64,000 nt of DNA, from positions 1 to 64,000 of the forward strand of contig NZ_MJLZ01000012.1 in the NCBI RefSeq assembly GCF_003666245.1, written 5' to 3'. The notes beneath the pieces are model-generated. The model searched no databases and had not been told where the DNA came from. It saw nothing but the letters and a program-made list of their open reading frames with translations. This stretch comes from Brenneria alni. GTDB lineage: Bacteria; Pseudomonadota; Gammaproteobacteria; Enterobacterales; Enterobacteriaceae. Positions 20,845-32,838 of the stretch are shown in pieces. The position numbers were made by a program, and so were the translations under genes. Every line of letters begins with the position of its first letter. Within the stretch, counting starts at the first letter, position 1.

Positions 20845-21269
20845 CTCTATTGCCTCTTGAACCCTGCATTGCATTATGAGGATGGCGCCTACGGCAGATA
20901 TTGCGTCAGGTCAGTTTTTACCGTGTTAACACGCAGAATCGAAACATCGTTCTATGTCTCCTGCGCGGCTCAAATCACGGATTATCGTCACTATAAGGCA
21001 ATAAACTCGGTTGATATCCAACTGCGCATTACAAAATGTACCAAATAAAATAACAACCACATAGCATCAGGATATAGCGCGTTACCCGTTCGGCCAATGA
21101 TTTGGGGCTGTCATCACTAAGTATAGCCGCACAAGTTGGCGTTCAGCATGGTTTCCCGTAGAATGCCGACCCTCAACTAAGCTTGTAGGCTGAAAGGTGA
21201 TAACCCTTGGCATGTCCCGTCCCGACACCTCGTGGACTCACCATACCTGGAACAGAGCGATAACCCTAA
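20845..21269. other. Divergent intergenic region pepT / potA
   Basis: About 425 bases. It must hold the pepT and potABCD promoters and a long potA leader. I see no RNA gene; the open frame at 20857-21048 has no coding character. Nothing else could be supported. Confidence 0.4.
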
Positions 21270-22368
<1,099 letters not shown>

Positions 22369-22385
<17 letters not shown>

Positions 22386-23229
22386 ACGCTTTCAAAATAC
22401 CATTATCACCATCATTGTGGCCTGGCTGGTCCTGTTCGTTTTCATGCCCAATCTGATGATTATCGGCGCCAGCTTTTTAACCCGTGACGATACGAATTTC
22501 ATCAGTCTGGTTTTTACGCTGGATAACTACACGCGCCTGGCCGATCCGTTGTATGCCTCAGTCTTGCTGCATTCGTTGAACATGGCGGCAATTGCAACGC
22601 TGTGCTGCCTGCTGCTTGGCTACCCTTTTGCCTTTATTCTGGCGCGGTTACCGGAAAAGATACGGCCATTACTGATGTTTTTATTGATCGTCCCCTTCTG
22701 GACGAACTCACTGATCCGCATTTACGGGCTGAAGCTGTTCCTGAGCACCCGTGGCTATCTGAACGAATTTCTGCTGTGGATCGGTCTTATTGAGTCGCCC
22801 CTGCGCATTATGTACACCTCTGAGGCGGTTATTCTCGGCCTTATCTACATCCTGCTGCCGTTTATGGTTTTACCGCTCTACTCGAGTATCGAAAAGCTTG
22901 ACAGATCCTACCTTGAGGCCGCCCGCGACTTAGGCGCCAACAAATGGCAGACGTTTGTGCGCATCGTTATTCCACTGACGATGCCCGGTATCATTGCCGG
23001 TTGTCTGTTGGTTCTGCTGCCGGCAATGGGCCTGTTTTTTGTTGCTGACCTGATGGGCGGCGCCAAAAACCTGCTTATCGGCAACGTGATTAAAAGCCAG
23101 TTTCTTAATATCCGTGACTGGCCGTTTGGCGCCGCCACCAGTATCTGTCTGACCCTGATCATGGGGCTGTTGCTGTTTGTTTACTATCGCGCCGCCCGGC
23201 TGCTGCACAAAAAAGGGGAGCTAGAATGA
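22369..23229 (+). CDS. potB: PotB, polyamine ABC transporter permease
   Basis: The start at 22369 ([15 protein letters not shown]) lies within potA and gives 286 residues. Six membrane helices are expected. The binding-protein-dependent permease 'EAA' loop reads [25 protein letters not shown], which docks on PotA. The overlap by four bases with potC (ATGA) shows a tightly coupled operon. Confidence 0.96.
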
Positions 23230-24002
23230 TAGGTCGCCTGCTGCGCGGCGGATTTATGTCCGTCATTTACGCCTATTTATATATCCCCATCATCATTCTG
23301 ATCGTGAATTCTTTCAATCAGGCCCGCTTTGGCATCAACTGGCAAGGCTTTACCCTTGACTGGTACCGGCGGCTGCTGAATAACGACAGCCTGCTACAAG
23401 CCGCACAGCACTCGCTGACCATGGCCGTCTTTTCGGCCAGTTTTGCCACGCTGATCGGTTCCCTGACCGCTGTTGCGCTCTACCGCTACCGTTTTCGCGG
23501 TAAACCTTTTGTCAGCGGTATGCTGTTCGTGGTGATGATGTCACCGGATATCGTTATGGCGATCTCTCTACTTGTGCTGTTTATGCTGCTGGGGATATCG
23601 CTGGGGTTCTGGTCGCTGCTGTTTTCCCACATTACCTTTTGTCTGCCTTTTGTGGTGGTCACCGTCTATTCACGCCTGAAAGGGTTTGATGTACGGATGC
23701 TGGAAGCCGCCCGTGATTTGGGGGCCAGCGAGGCGATCATTTTGCGAAAAATCATTTTGCCGCTGGCAATGCCTGCGGTGGCGGCAGGTTGGTTGTTGAG
23801 CTTTACGCTCTCGATGGACGACGTGGTGGTGTCATCATTCGTCACCGGGCCAGCCTATGAAATCCTGCCGTTGAAAATTTATTCTATGGTTAAAGTCGGT
23901 GTATCGCCGGAAGTGAATGCGTTAGCCACTATTCTACTCATACTGTCATTACTACTGGTGCTGTGCAGTCAGCTTATCCTGCGAGATCGCACCAAAAAAT
24001 AA
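23226..24002 (+). CDS. potC: PotC, polyamine ABC transporter permease
   Basis: A 258-residue permease with about six membrane helices. Its cytoplasmic EAA loop is [24 protein letters not shown]. It pairs with PotB to form the channel for spermidine and putrescine. The ATGA overlap with potB upstream and the short gap to potD downstream place it in the potABCD operon. Confidence 0.96.
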   Translation: MIGRLLRGGFMSVIYAYLYIPIIILIVNSFNQARFGINWQGFTLDWYRRLLNNDSLLQAAQHSLTMAVFSASFATLIGSLTAVALYRYRFRGKPFVSGMLFVVMMSPDIVMAISLLVLFMLLGISLGFWSLLFSHITFCLPFVVVTVYSRLKGFDVRMLEAARDLGASEAIILRKIILPLAMPAVAAGWLLSFTLSMDDVVVSSFVTGPAYEILPLKIYSMVKVGVSPEVNALATILLILSLLLVLCSQLILRDRTKK

Positions 24003-24033
24003 TATTTACCCTTTGGGAAAGGAGACAAACAAC

Positions 24034-25077
24034 ATGAAAAAATGGTCACATCTGCTGGCAGCCTGCGCCCTGGTTTTCGGCCTCAACGCGGCCAATGCCA
24101 ACGATGGGAAAACACTGTACTTTTATAACTGGACTGAATATGTTCCCCCCGGTTTGCTTGAGCAGTTCACCAAAGAAACCGGAATCAAGGTGATTTACTC
24201 TACCTATGAATCCAACGAAAGCATGTACGCCAAGCTGAAAACCTATCAGGACAGCGCCTACGATCTGATTGTACCTTCTACCTACTTTATTTCCAAAATG
24301 AGTAAGGAGGGTATGCTGCAAAAAATCGATACCGGTAAACTCAGCAACTTTCATCATCTTGACCCAAATTTACTGCACAAATCGTTTGACCCCAATAACG
24401 ATTACTCCGTCCCTTATATCTGGGGCGCGACGGCCATTGGCGTCAACCGCGACGCCATTGATCCTGCCAGCATCAAAAGCTGGGCCGATCTATGGGACAA
24501 GCAATACAAAAGTAGCCTGCTGCTGACGGACGACGCGCGCGAGGTGTTCCAAATCGCCCTGCGTAAACTCGGCTATTCCGCCAATACCACCGATCCGCAG
24601 CAGATAGAAGCGGCCTATAAAGAACTACAGAAACTCATGCCCAACGTGTTGACGTTCAATTCGGACAATCCGGGTAACCCGTTTATGGAAGGCGAAGTGA
24701 ACCTGGGCATGGTGTGGAATGGCTCTGCTTATGTGGCCCGGCAGGCTGGCACGCCGCTGGAAATTATCTGGCCGACAGAAGGCGGTATTTTCTGGATGGA
24801 TAGCCTGGCTATCCCGGCTAACGCCAAAAACGTTGACGGCGCCATGAAAATGATTAACTTCCTGCTGCGACCGGAAATCGCCGCGCAGGTTGCCGAAACA
24901 ATCGGCTACCCGACGCCTAATCTGGCGGCAAAGAAGCTGCTGCCGCCAGAGGTTTCAGGTGATAAAACACTGTACCCGGATGAAGAGATAATTAACAACG
25001 GTGAATGGCAGAATGATGTTGGTAGTACCGGCACTGTGTACGAAACCTATTTCCAGCAGTTAAAAGCAGGCCGCTAA
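24034..25077 (+). CDS. potD: PotD, periplasmic spermidine/putrescine-binding protein
   Basis: The start at 24034 (MKKWSHLLAACALVFG) follows AAAGGAG, and an upstream TTG at 24013 can be dismissed. It has 347 residues. The signal peptide ends near ANANDGKTLYF. The mature protein begins with the family's LYFYNWTEYVPPGLLEQF, and aromatic and acidic residues of the polyamine pocket are kept (YNWTEY, WGATAIG, FWMDSLAIP). Polyamines can influence hrp gene expression in plant pathogens, but nothing here shows a direct link. Confidence 0.97.
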   Translation: MKKWSHLLAACALVFGLNAANANDGKTLYFYNWTEYVPPGLLEQFTKETGIKVIYSTYESNESMYAKLKTYQDSAYDLIVPSTYFISKMSKEGMLQKIDTGKLSNFHHLDPNLLHKSFDPNNDYSVPYIWGATAIGVNRDAIDPASIKSWADLWDKQYKSSLLLTDDAREVFQIALRKLGYSANTTDPQQIEAAYKELQKLMPNVLTFNSDNPGNPFMEGEVNLGMVWNGSAYVARQAGTPLEIIWPTEGGIFWMDSLAIPANAKNVDGAMKMINFLLRPEIAAQVAETIGYPTPNLAAKKLLPPEVSGDKTLYPDEEIINNGEWQNDVGSTGTVYETYFQQLKAGR

Positions 25078-25151
25078 TCGTTATTGAAACCTGATCGGCT
25101 GGCTGATCTGCCGGTGAGCGGATAGAAAAAAGCCCAGTCGGCCATCAAGAA

Positions 25152-25174
25152 AAACCCCGGACGCGCCGGGGTTT
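25152..25174 (-). terminator. Terminator between potD and prc
   Basis: A 9-bp stem (AAACCCCGG / CCGGGGTTT) with a 5-nt loop. Read on the minus strand it ends in a run of T, so it best serves prc, though it can also stop potD transcripts. Confidence 0.8.
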
Positions 25175-25203
25175 GGTTTAGGAAAGGGACAATCGATAAC
25201 TTA

Positions 25204-27216
25204 CTATTTTTCTGCCTGCGCCAGATCCTGCGCAATCTTTACCGTTTCATCCAGATAGGGGTCTGGAGCCTGATAATCTTTTGGCAAATCGTCCAGTGAT
25301 TTCAGCGGTTTCTTCCCTTCTCTGACCAGGCGATCGTTAATCCGGTTCAGACGCATCGCTTCATCATCGTCACTCTCTTTCTCACGCTGGGCAAGATTGA
25401 GGGATACCGTATTACGCTTATCTTTCAGCGCGTTATACCGGGCAATATCCTCTGCGATATATTGAAACTCTGGATCTTTAGCAATACGCTCCTGATGATG
25501 CTCATTCAGCGTACTGATAACCGGCTTCAAGTCGCCGCTTTTCGTGTAGTCAGCCGCTTTGATGCTATCCCACGGCAGTGCGTTGTCCTCGAATTTTTCG
25601 CCGGTATCAACCGTTTCGGTTCCGGTAGGCATCATCACATCAGGCGTCACCCCCTTCATTTGAGTACTGCCGCCATTAATGCGATAAAACTTCTGAATCG
25701 TATACTGAACAGAGCCTAATGACGGCCAGTCAGGGCGCAACATCTGATCGTAAATTCGATTCAGGGAACGATATTGCTGTACCGTACCTTTACCAAAGGT
25801 CGGTTCGCCCACAATCAAGGCCCGGCCATAATCCTGCATCGCAGCGGCAAAGATTTCAGAAGCAGAGGCACTGAAACGGTCTACCAGCACCACCAGCGGC
25901 CCTTTGTAGTAAACCGTGCCGTCTGTATCGCTGTCTGCGCGGATTTTGCCGTTATTATCACGGATTTGCACCACTGGCCCGCTGGGAATAAACAGCCCGG
26001 ATAACCCTACCGCTTCGGTCAGTGCGCCGCCGCCGTTACTCCTCAAGTCAATCACCACGCTGCCGACGTGCTGTTTTTCCAGCTTCTGGAGCTGAACTTT
26101 TACGTCATCCGTCAGGCCTACGTAGAATCCTGGAATATCCAATACCCCAACTTTCTCTTTGCCGACATTCTTGACCGACATCTTAACCGCACGATCCTCA
26201 AGACGTATGCGCTCACGAGTCAGCGTAACGATACGGGTTTTGGTGCCTTTGCCCGCAGGCAGAATTTCCAGCCGAACCTTGCTGCCTTTCGGCCCTTTAA
26301 TCAGCGCAACCACATCATCAAGACGCCAACCGATAACATCAACCATCGGTTTCCCGCTCTGACCGACCCCCACCACGCGATCGCCCACCGTAATGTTTTT
26401 ACTTTTCGCCGCCGGGCCGCCGGGCACCATAGAGTTAATCACGGTGTAATCGTCATCCATCTGTAATACCGCGCCAATCCCTTCGAGCGACAGGCTCATT
26501 TCGGTATTGAACTGTTCGGTATTTCTGGGCGACAAATAGCTGGTGTGCGGATCAATTTCCCGCGCAAAGGCGTTCATAATCAGTTGGAAGACATCTTCGC
26601 TGTTGCTCTGCGCCAGACGGCGAATCGCAAACTGATATCGCTTGGTCAGCGTTTCCTTGATGTCTTTGTCTTCTTTGCCGGTCAGCTTCAGGCTTAACCA
26701 GTCGTATTTGACTTTGGCGTCCCATAGGCGGTTCAGTTCACTCGCATTTTGCGGCCAGGGCGCTTTTTCGCGATCCAGCTCGATCGTGTCGTTGCCGGTA
26801 AAGTCCATCGGTTTTTCCAACAACGACAGCGCATATTGATAACGTTCAAAACGCCGTTTCTGCGCCAGATTATACAACGCATAGGGAAGATCCAACTTAC
26901 CGGATTTCAGCTCATCCCCCAACTGCGTTTTCTTACCGGAAAACCGTGCAATATCCGAAGCCAACAACACATTATGGCTGTAGTCCAGCATATTGAGATA
27001 ACGGGAAAAAATTTTTTCGGAGAAAGCGTCATCCAGCATAAACTGGCGATAGTGGGAACGCAGAAAGCGCGACGCGACTCTGTCACTTACCGTGGCATGT
27101 TGAGGTTCCTGCTGTAACTGAGGAATTTGTTCAACACGCGTAATATTTTCATTCGCAAAACTAACACTCGCCAGCAGCAAACCTGCGATAGCGGTCATTC
27201 TGGCTAAATTGTTCAT
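25204..27216 (-). CDS. prc: Prc (Tsp), periplasmic tail-specific protease
   Basis: The start at 27216 (MNNLARMTAIAGLLLASV) leaves a normal signal peptide ending near SFANENI; 670 residues. An N-terminal helical region precedes the PDZ domain (GIGAVLQMDDDYTVINSMVPGGPAAKS). The protease core carries the catalytic serine in DRFSASASEIFAAAM and lysine in GEPTFGKGTVQQ. With NlpI it trims proteins such as MepS and FtsI in the periplasm. The gene follows proQ closely, as in E. coli. Confidence 0.97.
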   Translation of the reverse strand: MNNLARMTAIAGLLLASVSFANENITRVEQIPQLQQEPQHATVSDRVASRFLRSHYRQFMLDDAFSEKIFSRYLNMLDYSHNVLLASDIARFSGKKTQLGDELKSGKLDLPYALYNLAQKRRFERYQYALSLLEKPMDFTGNDTIELDREKAPWPQNASELNRLWDAKVKYDWLSLKLTGKEDKDIKETLTKRYQFAIRRLAQSNSEDVFQLIMNAFAREIDPHTSYLSPRNTEQFNTEMSLSLEGIGAVLQMDDDYTVINSMVPGGPAAKSKNITVGDRVVGVGQSGKPMVDVIGWRLDDVVALIKGPKGSKVRLEILPAGKGTKTRIVTLTRERIRLEDRAVKMSVKNVGKEKVGVLDIPGFYVGLTDDVKVQLQKLEKQHVGSVVIDLRSNGGGALTEAVGLSGLFIPSGPVVQIRDNNGKIRADSDTDGTVYYKGPLVVLVDRFSASASEIFAAAMQDYGRALIVGEPTFGKGTVQQYRSLNRIYDQMLRPDWPSLGSVQYTIQKFYRINGGSTQMKGVTPDVMMPTGTETVDTGEKFEDNALPWDSIKAADYTKSGDLKPVISTLNEHHQERIAKDPEFQYIAEDIARYNALKDKRNTVSLNLAQREKESDDDEAMRLNRINDRLVREGKKPLKSLDDLPKDYQAPDPYLDETVKIAQDLAQAEK

Positions 27217-27235
27217 GCCCAGGTTGGCCTCCGTA

Positions 27236-27973
27236 TCAGAACTGCAAATGTTCTGCGCGCACAATCATTGCCATGCCTGAAGCCAACTGCACCCTGACTT
27301 CACCTTTGGCAATCTCAAGCACAGTGGCAGCCATAGCATCTTTGCCGGCTCTGACTTTGATTTCCTGACCGATTTGCAGTTTGGAAACATCCGTAACCGC
27401 CACCCGCGGCTGCTGAGGCTCACTGCTGGCAGATTTTAGCTGACGGGACTGGGCGTTAGCAGGCTGCTGAGAAGGAGATGACGACGGCCGGAAAGCAGGC
27501 TTGCGCGGTTTACGCGGCGCGGTATTAGCGGCATCACGCTCACGGCGTGGCGCATTTTTACCATTTGCCGGACGATGACGCACTGGTTCGGCGGTTTCTC
27601 CCGCTTCACGTTTTTTCGCTTGTTGCTCGGCGCGTTGGGCCTGAACCCTGGCTTTCGCTTCTTCCAGTTGCTTACGGGCGTGGTCGACATGCTGCTGTTC
27701 CAGCTCGCCGCAGGGATTTCCATCCAAATCCACTCGTTGAGCGCCCAGTTTAACGCCGTACAGATAACGCCAGCTTGAAGTATAGAGCCTCAGCGCAGAA
27801 CGCAATTGCGTTTTGCTGACGTGATCTGTTTCGGGAATGCGTTCAACAAGATCTTGAAAAATACCGATCTTTAACGGTCGAGTTTCACCTTCAGTGGTGA
27901 AACAAAGCGGAAACCGCTCTGCCAATAGAGCAATGACTTCTTTACTACTGTTCAACTTAGGTTGATTTTCCAT
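27236..27973 (-). CDS. proQ: ProQ, RNA chaperone
   Basis: A 245-residue RNA-binding protein. The FinO-like N-terminal domain (about 1-120; [21 protein letters not shown], then LYTSSWRYL) binds structured RNAs. A long, basic, disordered linker rich in Q, R, A and P follows (about 120-190), then the C-terminal Tudor-like domain ([14 protein letters not shown]). ProQ is a global small-RNA chaperone and was first noted for its effect on ProP. It lies 19 bases before prc. Confidence 0.96.
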   Translation of the reverse strand: MENQPKLNSSKEVIALLAERFPLCFTTEGETRPLKIGIFQDLVERIPETDHVSKTQLRSALRLYTSSWRYLYGVKLGAQRVDLDGNPCGELEQQHVDHARKQLEEAKARVQAQRAEQQAKKREAGETAEPVRHRPANGKNAPRRERDAANTAPRKPRKPAFRPSSSPSQQPANAQSRQLKSASSEPQQPRVAVTDVSKLQIGQEIKVRAGKDAMAATVLEIAKGEVRVQLASGMAMIVRAEHLQF

Positions 27974-28057
27974 GAAATTTCCTGATTACAACGGGTGTGC
28001 CAACCGGCGCAGGCATGAACAGGCGTCATTATAATGACGCCATCAGCAATTGCTACG

Positions 28058-28564
28058 TTATCCTTGTTTCAACGTGAGAGAATTGACAAAAGTCAGCACA
28101 TCGCTTTCTTCAAGTTGTACACAAAGTGCTGTCACCGCGGCCTTAAGCCCCTCTTCATCGTCTGCGTCAAACCGTTGATAAACCGTGCTGTCAATATCTA
28201 AAACGCCGACCAACTGACCGCTAACCGTCAGCGGCAGTACAATTTCGGCGTTACTCGCAGCATCGCAGGCAATATGGCCGGGAAACGCATGTACATCACC
28301 TACGCGTTGAATCTGATTTTCAGCGATCGCCCGACCACATACACCTTTACCTACCGGAATACGGACACAAGCCACCCGTCCCTGAAACGGCCCAAGAAAC
28401 AGCGAGTCCTGTTCCAGCAGATAAAAACCAACCCAGTTAACCCCATCCAAACGTTCAAACAGTAATGCGCTGCTGTTTGCCAGGATGGTGATAAAACGAT
28501 TTTCTCCCGCAATCAGCGAGGATATATCACCCACCAGATCCCGATAAAATTGTTGTTTTTTCAT
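28058..28564 (-). CDS. msrC: Free methionine-(R)-sulfoxide reductase (GAF fold)
   Basis: A single GAF domain of 168 residues. The three redox cysteines of the fRMsr family are visible: LGPFQGRVACVRIP, GKGVCGRAIAE and GHIACDAASNAEIVLP. The enzyme reduces free Met-(R)-sulfoxide with thioredoxin. The E. coli homolog YebR has the same proQ-proximal position. It is transcribed with proQ and prc in direction, divergent from letA. Confidence 0.93.
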   Translation of the reverse strand: MKKQQFYRDLVGDISSLIAGENRFITILANSSALLFERLDGVNWVGFYLLEQDSLFLGPFQGRVACVRIPVGKGVCGRAIAENQIQRVGDVHAFPGHIACDAASNAEIVLPLTVSGQLVGVLDIDSTVYQRFDADDEEGLKAAVTALCVQLEESDVLTFVNSLTLKQG

Positions 28565-28851
28565 AAAATATTATTCTGTCTTTTTGAGTCTACCCAGCCA
28601 CATACGCCAAAATAACCATCCGCAAATATCCGCTACAGGATGCCATAAGATTTATTCATTAGCGCGAAGAATCATCCTTGTCGAAATATCGGAACCATGC
28701 ATATCGTGCTATTTACCTATTAATTATATCGTCTACAGAGTGTAGTCTCATTTTATGTCGCTCATCATTCCGTTAGGCTATATCGTCGTGCGTTACGCCG
28801 TTTTTTATCGACTACACTCATCTGGCTCATGGATCGTTAACCGCAGGTAAT

Positions 28852-30168
28852 ATGAAAATATATAACATAATGAGTCCTGCACCCTATCCGTCATCAAGGC
28901 CGCCCTATGTCGACGGCGCTGTAGCGCCCGCACGGCCAACAGCACGTTATCACCGTTGCCCTGAATGTGATGCTTTTTTCATGTTACCCATTGTTAAGCG
29001 TAACCAAACGGCAAACTGCCCGCGTTGCGATGCAAGAGTAAGCTCAGGGCGTGACTGGTCCATCTCCCGGCTGGCGGCCATGGCCGTTGCCATGCTGGTG
29101 CTGATGCCGTTTGCTTATACCGAACCGTTAATCAGCATCCGCCTGCTTGGCGTATCCATTAATGCCAGTCTGTTTGAAGGGATCTGGCAAATTACCCGGC
29201 AGGGACACCCGATAACGGCCAGCATGGTCGCTTTTTGTACTGTCGGTGTGCCGCTGACGCTGGTATTTTCGCTTTTGTATCTGTTTTTCGCGCCGCGCAT
29301 GGGCATGAATCTGCGCCCGATTCTATTGATGCTGGACAGGCTGAAAGAATGGATGATGCTGGATATTTACCTGGTTGGCATGGCGGTTGCCGCCATCAAA
29401 GTTCGGGAATTCGCTGATGTTCAGCCAGGCGGCGGCCTGATTGCCTATCTGGCATTAATGATATTGAGCGTGCTGACGCTTATCCACCTTAATAGCGACC
29501 AACTGTGGCAGCGCTTCTACCCGCGAATGCGACCGGTTATCTCACCCGAACGTTACCGGATATGCATCTTCTGCCATTTTACCAGTTCACCTGATAACCG
29601 TGGGCGCTGCCCTCGCTGTCATATTCCGTTACGCTTGCGGCGTAGGTATAGCCTGCAAAAATCCTGGGCGGCGCTGATTGCCTCAATTATCTTCCTGTTG
29701 CCCGCCAACCTGTTGCCTATCTCCATCATTTATGTGAATGGCGTTCGCACCGAAGACACCATTTTTTCCGGTATTCTGTCTTTGGCATCGGGCAACATTC
29801 CTGTGGCGCTGGTGGTGTTTATTGCCAGTATTCTGGTGCCTTTTACTAAGGTTATTGTACTGTCCGCATTACTGTTAAGTATTCATCTGCGGATTGAGGA
29901 CGGTCTCATTGCCCGGATGAAGATGCTGCGTATTATTCGCTGGATCGGACGCTGGTCAATGCTGGACTTATTTGTCATTGCACTGATGATGTCGCTGGTC
30001 AACCGCGATCAATTACTCGCTTTTACTATGGGGCCTGCGGCTTTCTATTTTGGCACCGCAGTGATTTTAACTATTCTGGCAGTCGAATGGCTGGATAGCC
30101 GACTTATGTGGGATAACGATGCAAGAGAAAATACCCGAAGCGCCAACCGCAGCCACTGTGAAGAATAA
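28852..30168 (+). CDS. yebS: LetA (YebS), inner-membrane partner of the LetB lipid bridge
   Basis: A 438-residue membrane protein of the PqiA family. Two four-cysteine zinc motifs (CPECDAFF...CPRCDAR near residue 40 and CIFCHF...CPRCHIPLR near 240) each precede a set of about four membrane helices. It is thought to feed lipids to the MCE tunnel LetB. The start ATG at 28852 is used; a second ATG seven codons later is possible. The coding region overlaps letB by 50 bases, so the two are cotranslated. Confidence 0.94.
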   Translation: MKIYNIMSPAPYPSSRPPYVDGAVAPARPTARYHRCPECDAFFMLPIVKRNQTANCPRCDARVSSGRDWSISRLAAMAVAMLVLMPFAYTEPLISIRLLGVSINASLFEGIWQITRQGHPITASMVAFCTVGVPLTLVFSLLYLFFAPRMGMNLRPILLMLDRLKEWMMLDIYLVGMAVAAIKVREFADVQPGGGLIAYLALMILSVLTLIHLNSDQLWQRFYPRMRPVISPERYRICIFCHFTSSPDNRGRCPRCHIPLRLRRRYSLQKSWAALIASIIFLLPANLLPISIIYVNGVRTEDTIFSGILSLASGNIPVALVVFIASILVPFTKVIVLSALLLSIHLRIEDGLIARMKMLRIIRWIGRWSMLDLFVIALMMSLVNRDQLLAFTMGPAAFYFGTAVILTILAVEWLDSRLMWDNDARENTRSANRSHCEE

Positions 30169-32752
30169 ACGCCGCCTGTCGCCCTTTTGGCTGCTGCCGC
30201 TGATTGCCCTGATGATTGCCGGTTGGCTGGTATACACCAATCAGCAGGAGCGGGGAGCCACCGTCACCATTGATTTTGTGTCGGCTGATGGCATCGTTGC
30301 CGGTCGCACGCCAGTGCGTTATCAGGGAGTGGAAGTCGGAACGGTGCAAGATATCAAGCTCAGTGATGATTTGCGCACCATACAGGTTGAAGCCAGTATA
30401 AAAAGCGACATGGAAGACGCGTTACGTACCGGAACCCAGTTCTGGCTGGTGACGCCGAAAGCGTCGCTGGCTGGCGTTTCCGGTCTGGATGCGCTGGTCG
30501 GCGGTAACTACATTGGCATGATGCCCGGCGAGGGCGAACCGCAGGCGCATTTTTCCGCACTGGATACCCAGCCCAAATACCGGGTCAATACCGGTGAGTT
30601 GCTGATCCATCTGCACGCCGATGATTTAGGTTCCCTGAGCAATGGCTCATTGGTCTATTATCGCAAAATTCCGGTCGGAAAAGTCTACGATTACACCGTC
30701 TCAGCGGATCAGCATGGCGTAATGATTGATGTGCTGATCGAACGGCGATTTACCCATCTGGTTAAGAAGAACAGCCGTTTCTGGAACGTATCCGGCTTTA
30801 ATGCCGACGTGGGCTTGCGCGGCGCCAGGGTGGAAATGGAAAATCTGGCGGCACTGGTCAACGGCGCGGTGGCGTTTGATTCACCCGACGACAGCGAAAA
30901 AGCCAGCGCGGAGCAATCCTATCGTCTCTATCCCGATCTGGCGCAAAGCCAGCGTGGCGTGGTGATTACGCTTGATTTACCGTCCGGGGACGGTCTATCG
31001 GAAGGACGCACGCCGCTGATGTATCAGGGACTGGAAGTCGGGACGCTGAAAAAAATAACCCTCATCCCCGACAGCAGTAAAGTGAGCGGTGAACTGATTA
31101 TCGATCCGGCGGTGGTGGCGTTAATGCGGGAAGGAACGCGTATCGAGCTGACCAAACCGCGGTTATCCCTGAGCGATCTGAATATTCCCCGCCTGCTCAG
31201 TGGCCCCACGCTGACGCTCATTCCCGGCGAAGGCGAACCGCGTCAGCACTTCACCGTGGTGGACAGCGGGCTGCAACAGTTAACTCAACCCGGCGTTCTG
31301 TCCATCCGGCTTAATGCCGCGCAAAGCTACGGTATCGATAACGGCCAACCGGTGTTGTTGCACGGCGTACAAATTGGTCAGGTGGTGAAACGGACACTGG
31401 ATGAAGAAGGGGTCGGTTTTACCGTGGCGATTGAGCCACAGTATCGGCAGCTTCTGCATCGTGACAGTAAATTTGTCGTCAATAGCCGCCTGAATGTCAA
31501 AATGGGACTGGATGGCATACAGATGCTGGGGGCCAGCGCACAGGAGTGGTTTAGCGGCGGCATTCAGGTATTACCCGGCAGCAAAGGCGACGTGCTGCAA
31601 CATTATCCCCTCTATAGCGATCTCGAAAAGGCGGAAGAAGGTATCCGGGGCGCCACGCCATCCCCGACATTGACGCTGGTAACCGATCGTCTGCCCGATA
31701 TTCAGGATGGTTCGATTGTGCTGTACCGCAAGTTTCAGGTCGGTGAAATCATGCAGATCCGGCCAAAAGCGGATTATTTCGAGGTGGATGTCTATATCCG
31801 CCCGGAACACCGCAAACTGTTGACGGATAGCAGCGTTTTCTGGGCCGAAGGCGGCGCCCGCATCCAGTTAAACACCTCCGGACTAACCGTACAGGCCTCG
31901 CCGCTTAACCGCGCCCTTAAAGGCGCCATCAGCTTTGATAATCTGGAGGGAGCGCCGGAAATCAAAGGCGGCAAGCGGGTTCTTTACAGCAATGAAACCG
32001 CAGCACGCGCAGTCGGCAGCCGCATTACCCTGCGAACTTTTGATGCCGGTAAACTGGCGCCCGGTATGCCAATCCGCTATCTGGGGATTGATATTGGGCA
32101 ACTTGACTCACTCAAGCTGTCTGAACAGCATAATGAAGTGTTGGTGCAGGCGGTGCTTTATCCCGAATATGTCCGCGGATTTGCCCGTGCGGGAACTCGC
32201 TTTTCGGTTGTCACCCCGGAAATTTCAGCGGCAGGGGTTAATCATCTGGAAACCCTGTTCCAGCCCTATATCAATGTTGAACCCGGCGGTGGTGGCGTAT
32301 CCCGCAGTTTTGAGCTGCAACCGGCAACCATCTCAGATTCCCGTTATCAGGATGGTTTAAACATCAGCGTGGACGCGCCGGAAGCCGGTGCATTACAGGT
32401 AGGCACGCCCGTGCTGTTCCGGGGAATAGAAGTGGGAACCGTTACTGGCCTGTCGCTGGGTACGTTGTCTGACCGTATTTCCGTCGCCCTGCGCATCAGT
32501 AAGCGCTACCAGCATTTGGTGAGAAACAACTCGGTCTTTTGGTTGGCTTCCGGCTATAACCTGGAATTTGGCTTGACCGGCGGGGTGATAAAAAGCGGGA
32601 CGTTCCAGCAGTTTATCCGCGGCGGGATCGCCTTTGCCACTCCGGCGACCACCCCGCTCGCCCCCAAAGCTCAGGAAGGGAAACATTTCCTGCTGTACAA
32701 CGAAGAGCCAAAAGAGTGGCGGCAATGGGGTACGGCGATTCCGACCAACTAA
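30119..32752 (+). CDS. yebT: LetB (YebT), seven-MCE-domain lipid transport protein
   Basis: An 877-residue protein. One N-terminal membrane helix ([20 protein letters not shown], about 18-37) is followed by seven MCE repeats, each announced by a 'G..V..RG/QG..VG.V' strand (for example [16 protein letters not shown] and [16 protein letters not shown]). In E. coli the hexamer forms a stack of rings spanning the periplasm with a hydrophobic core for lipids, supporting outer-membrane integrity. The length equals the E. coli protein. Confidence 0.96.
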   Translation: MQEKIPEAPTAATVKNKRRLSPFWLLPLIALMIAGWLVYTNQQERGATVTIDFVSADGIVAGRTPVRYQGVEVGTVQDIKLSDDLRTIQVEASIKSDMEDALRTGTQFWLVTPKASLAGVSGLDALVGGNYIGMMPGEGEPQAHFSALDTQPKYRVNTGELLIHLHADDLGSLSNGSLVYYRKIPVGKVYDYTVSADQHGVMIDVLIERRFTHLVKKNSRFWNVSGFNADVGLRGARVEMENLAALVNGAVAFDSPDDSEKASAEQSYRLYPDLAQSQRGVVITLDLPSGDGLSEGRTPLMYQGLEVGTLKKITLIPDSSKVSGELIIDPAVVALMREGTRIELTKPRLSLSDLNIPRLLSGPTLTLIPGEGEPRQHFTVVDSGLQQLTQPGVLSIRLNAAQSYGIDNGQPVLLHGVQIGQVVKRTLDEEGVGFTVAIEPQYRQLLHRDSKFVVNSRLNVKMGLDGIQMLGASAQEWFSGGIQVLPGSKGDVLQHYPLYSDLEKAEEGIRGATPSPTLTLVTDRLPDIQDGSIVLYRKFQVGEIMQIRPKADYFEVDVYIRPEHRKLLTDSSVFWAEGGARIQLNTSGLTVQASPLNRALKGAISFDNLEGAPEIKGGKRVLYSNETAARAVGSRITLRTFDAGKLAPGMPIRYLGIDIGQLDSLKLSEQHNEVLVQAVLYPEYVRGFARAGTRFSVVTPEISAAGVNHLETLFQPYINVEPGGGGVSRSFELQPATISDSRYQDGLNISVDAPEAGALQVGTPVLFRGIEVGTVTGLSLGTLSDRISVALRISKRYQHLVRNNSVFWLASGYNLEFGLTGGVIKSGTFQQFIRGGIAFATPATTPLAPKAQEGKHFLLYNEEPKEWRQWGTAIPTN

Positions 32753-32838
32753 AATCCGGGCGGTAAACCCGCCCGAGGTTGATAGACTACCTGATAGCAT
32801 TTTGTGGTAAGCTCCGCCGCTTAATCTTCACTGCCGTA

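Noticed and set aside
20857-21048. 63-codon frame in the pepT-potA gap
   Set aside because: No ribosome-binding site and no recognisable sequence; it starts inside the pepT leader. Treated as non-coding.
28685-28720. GGAACC upstream of yebS as a possible hrp box
   Set aside because: No YCACNNA element at 15-16 bases; a chance hexamer in a housekeeping gene leader.
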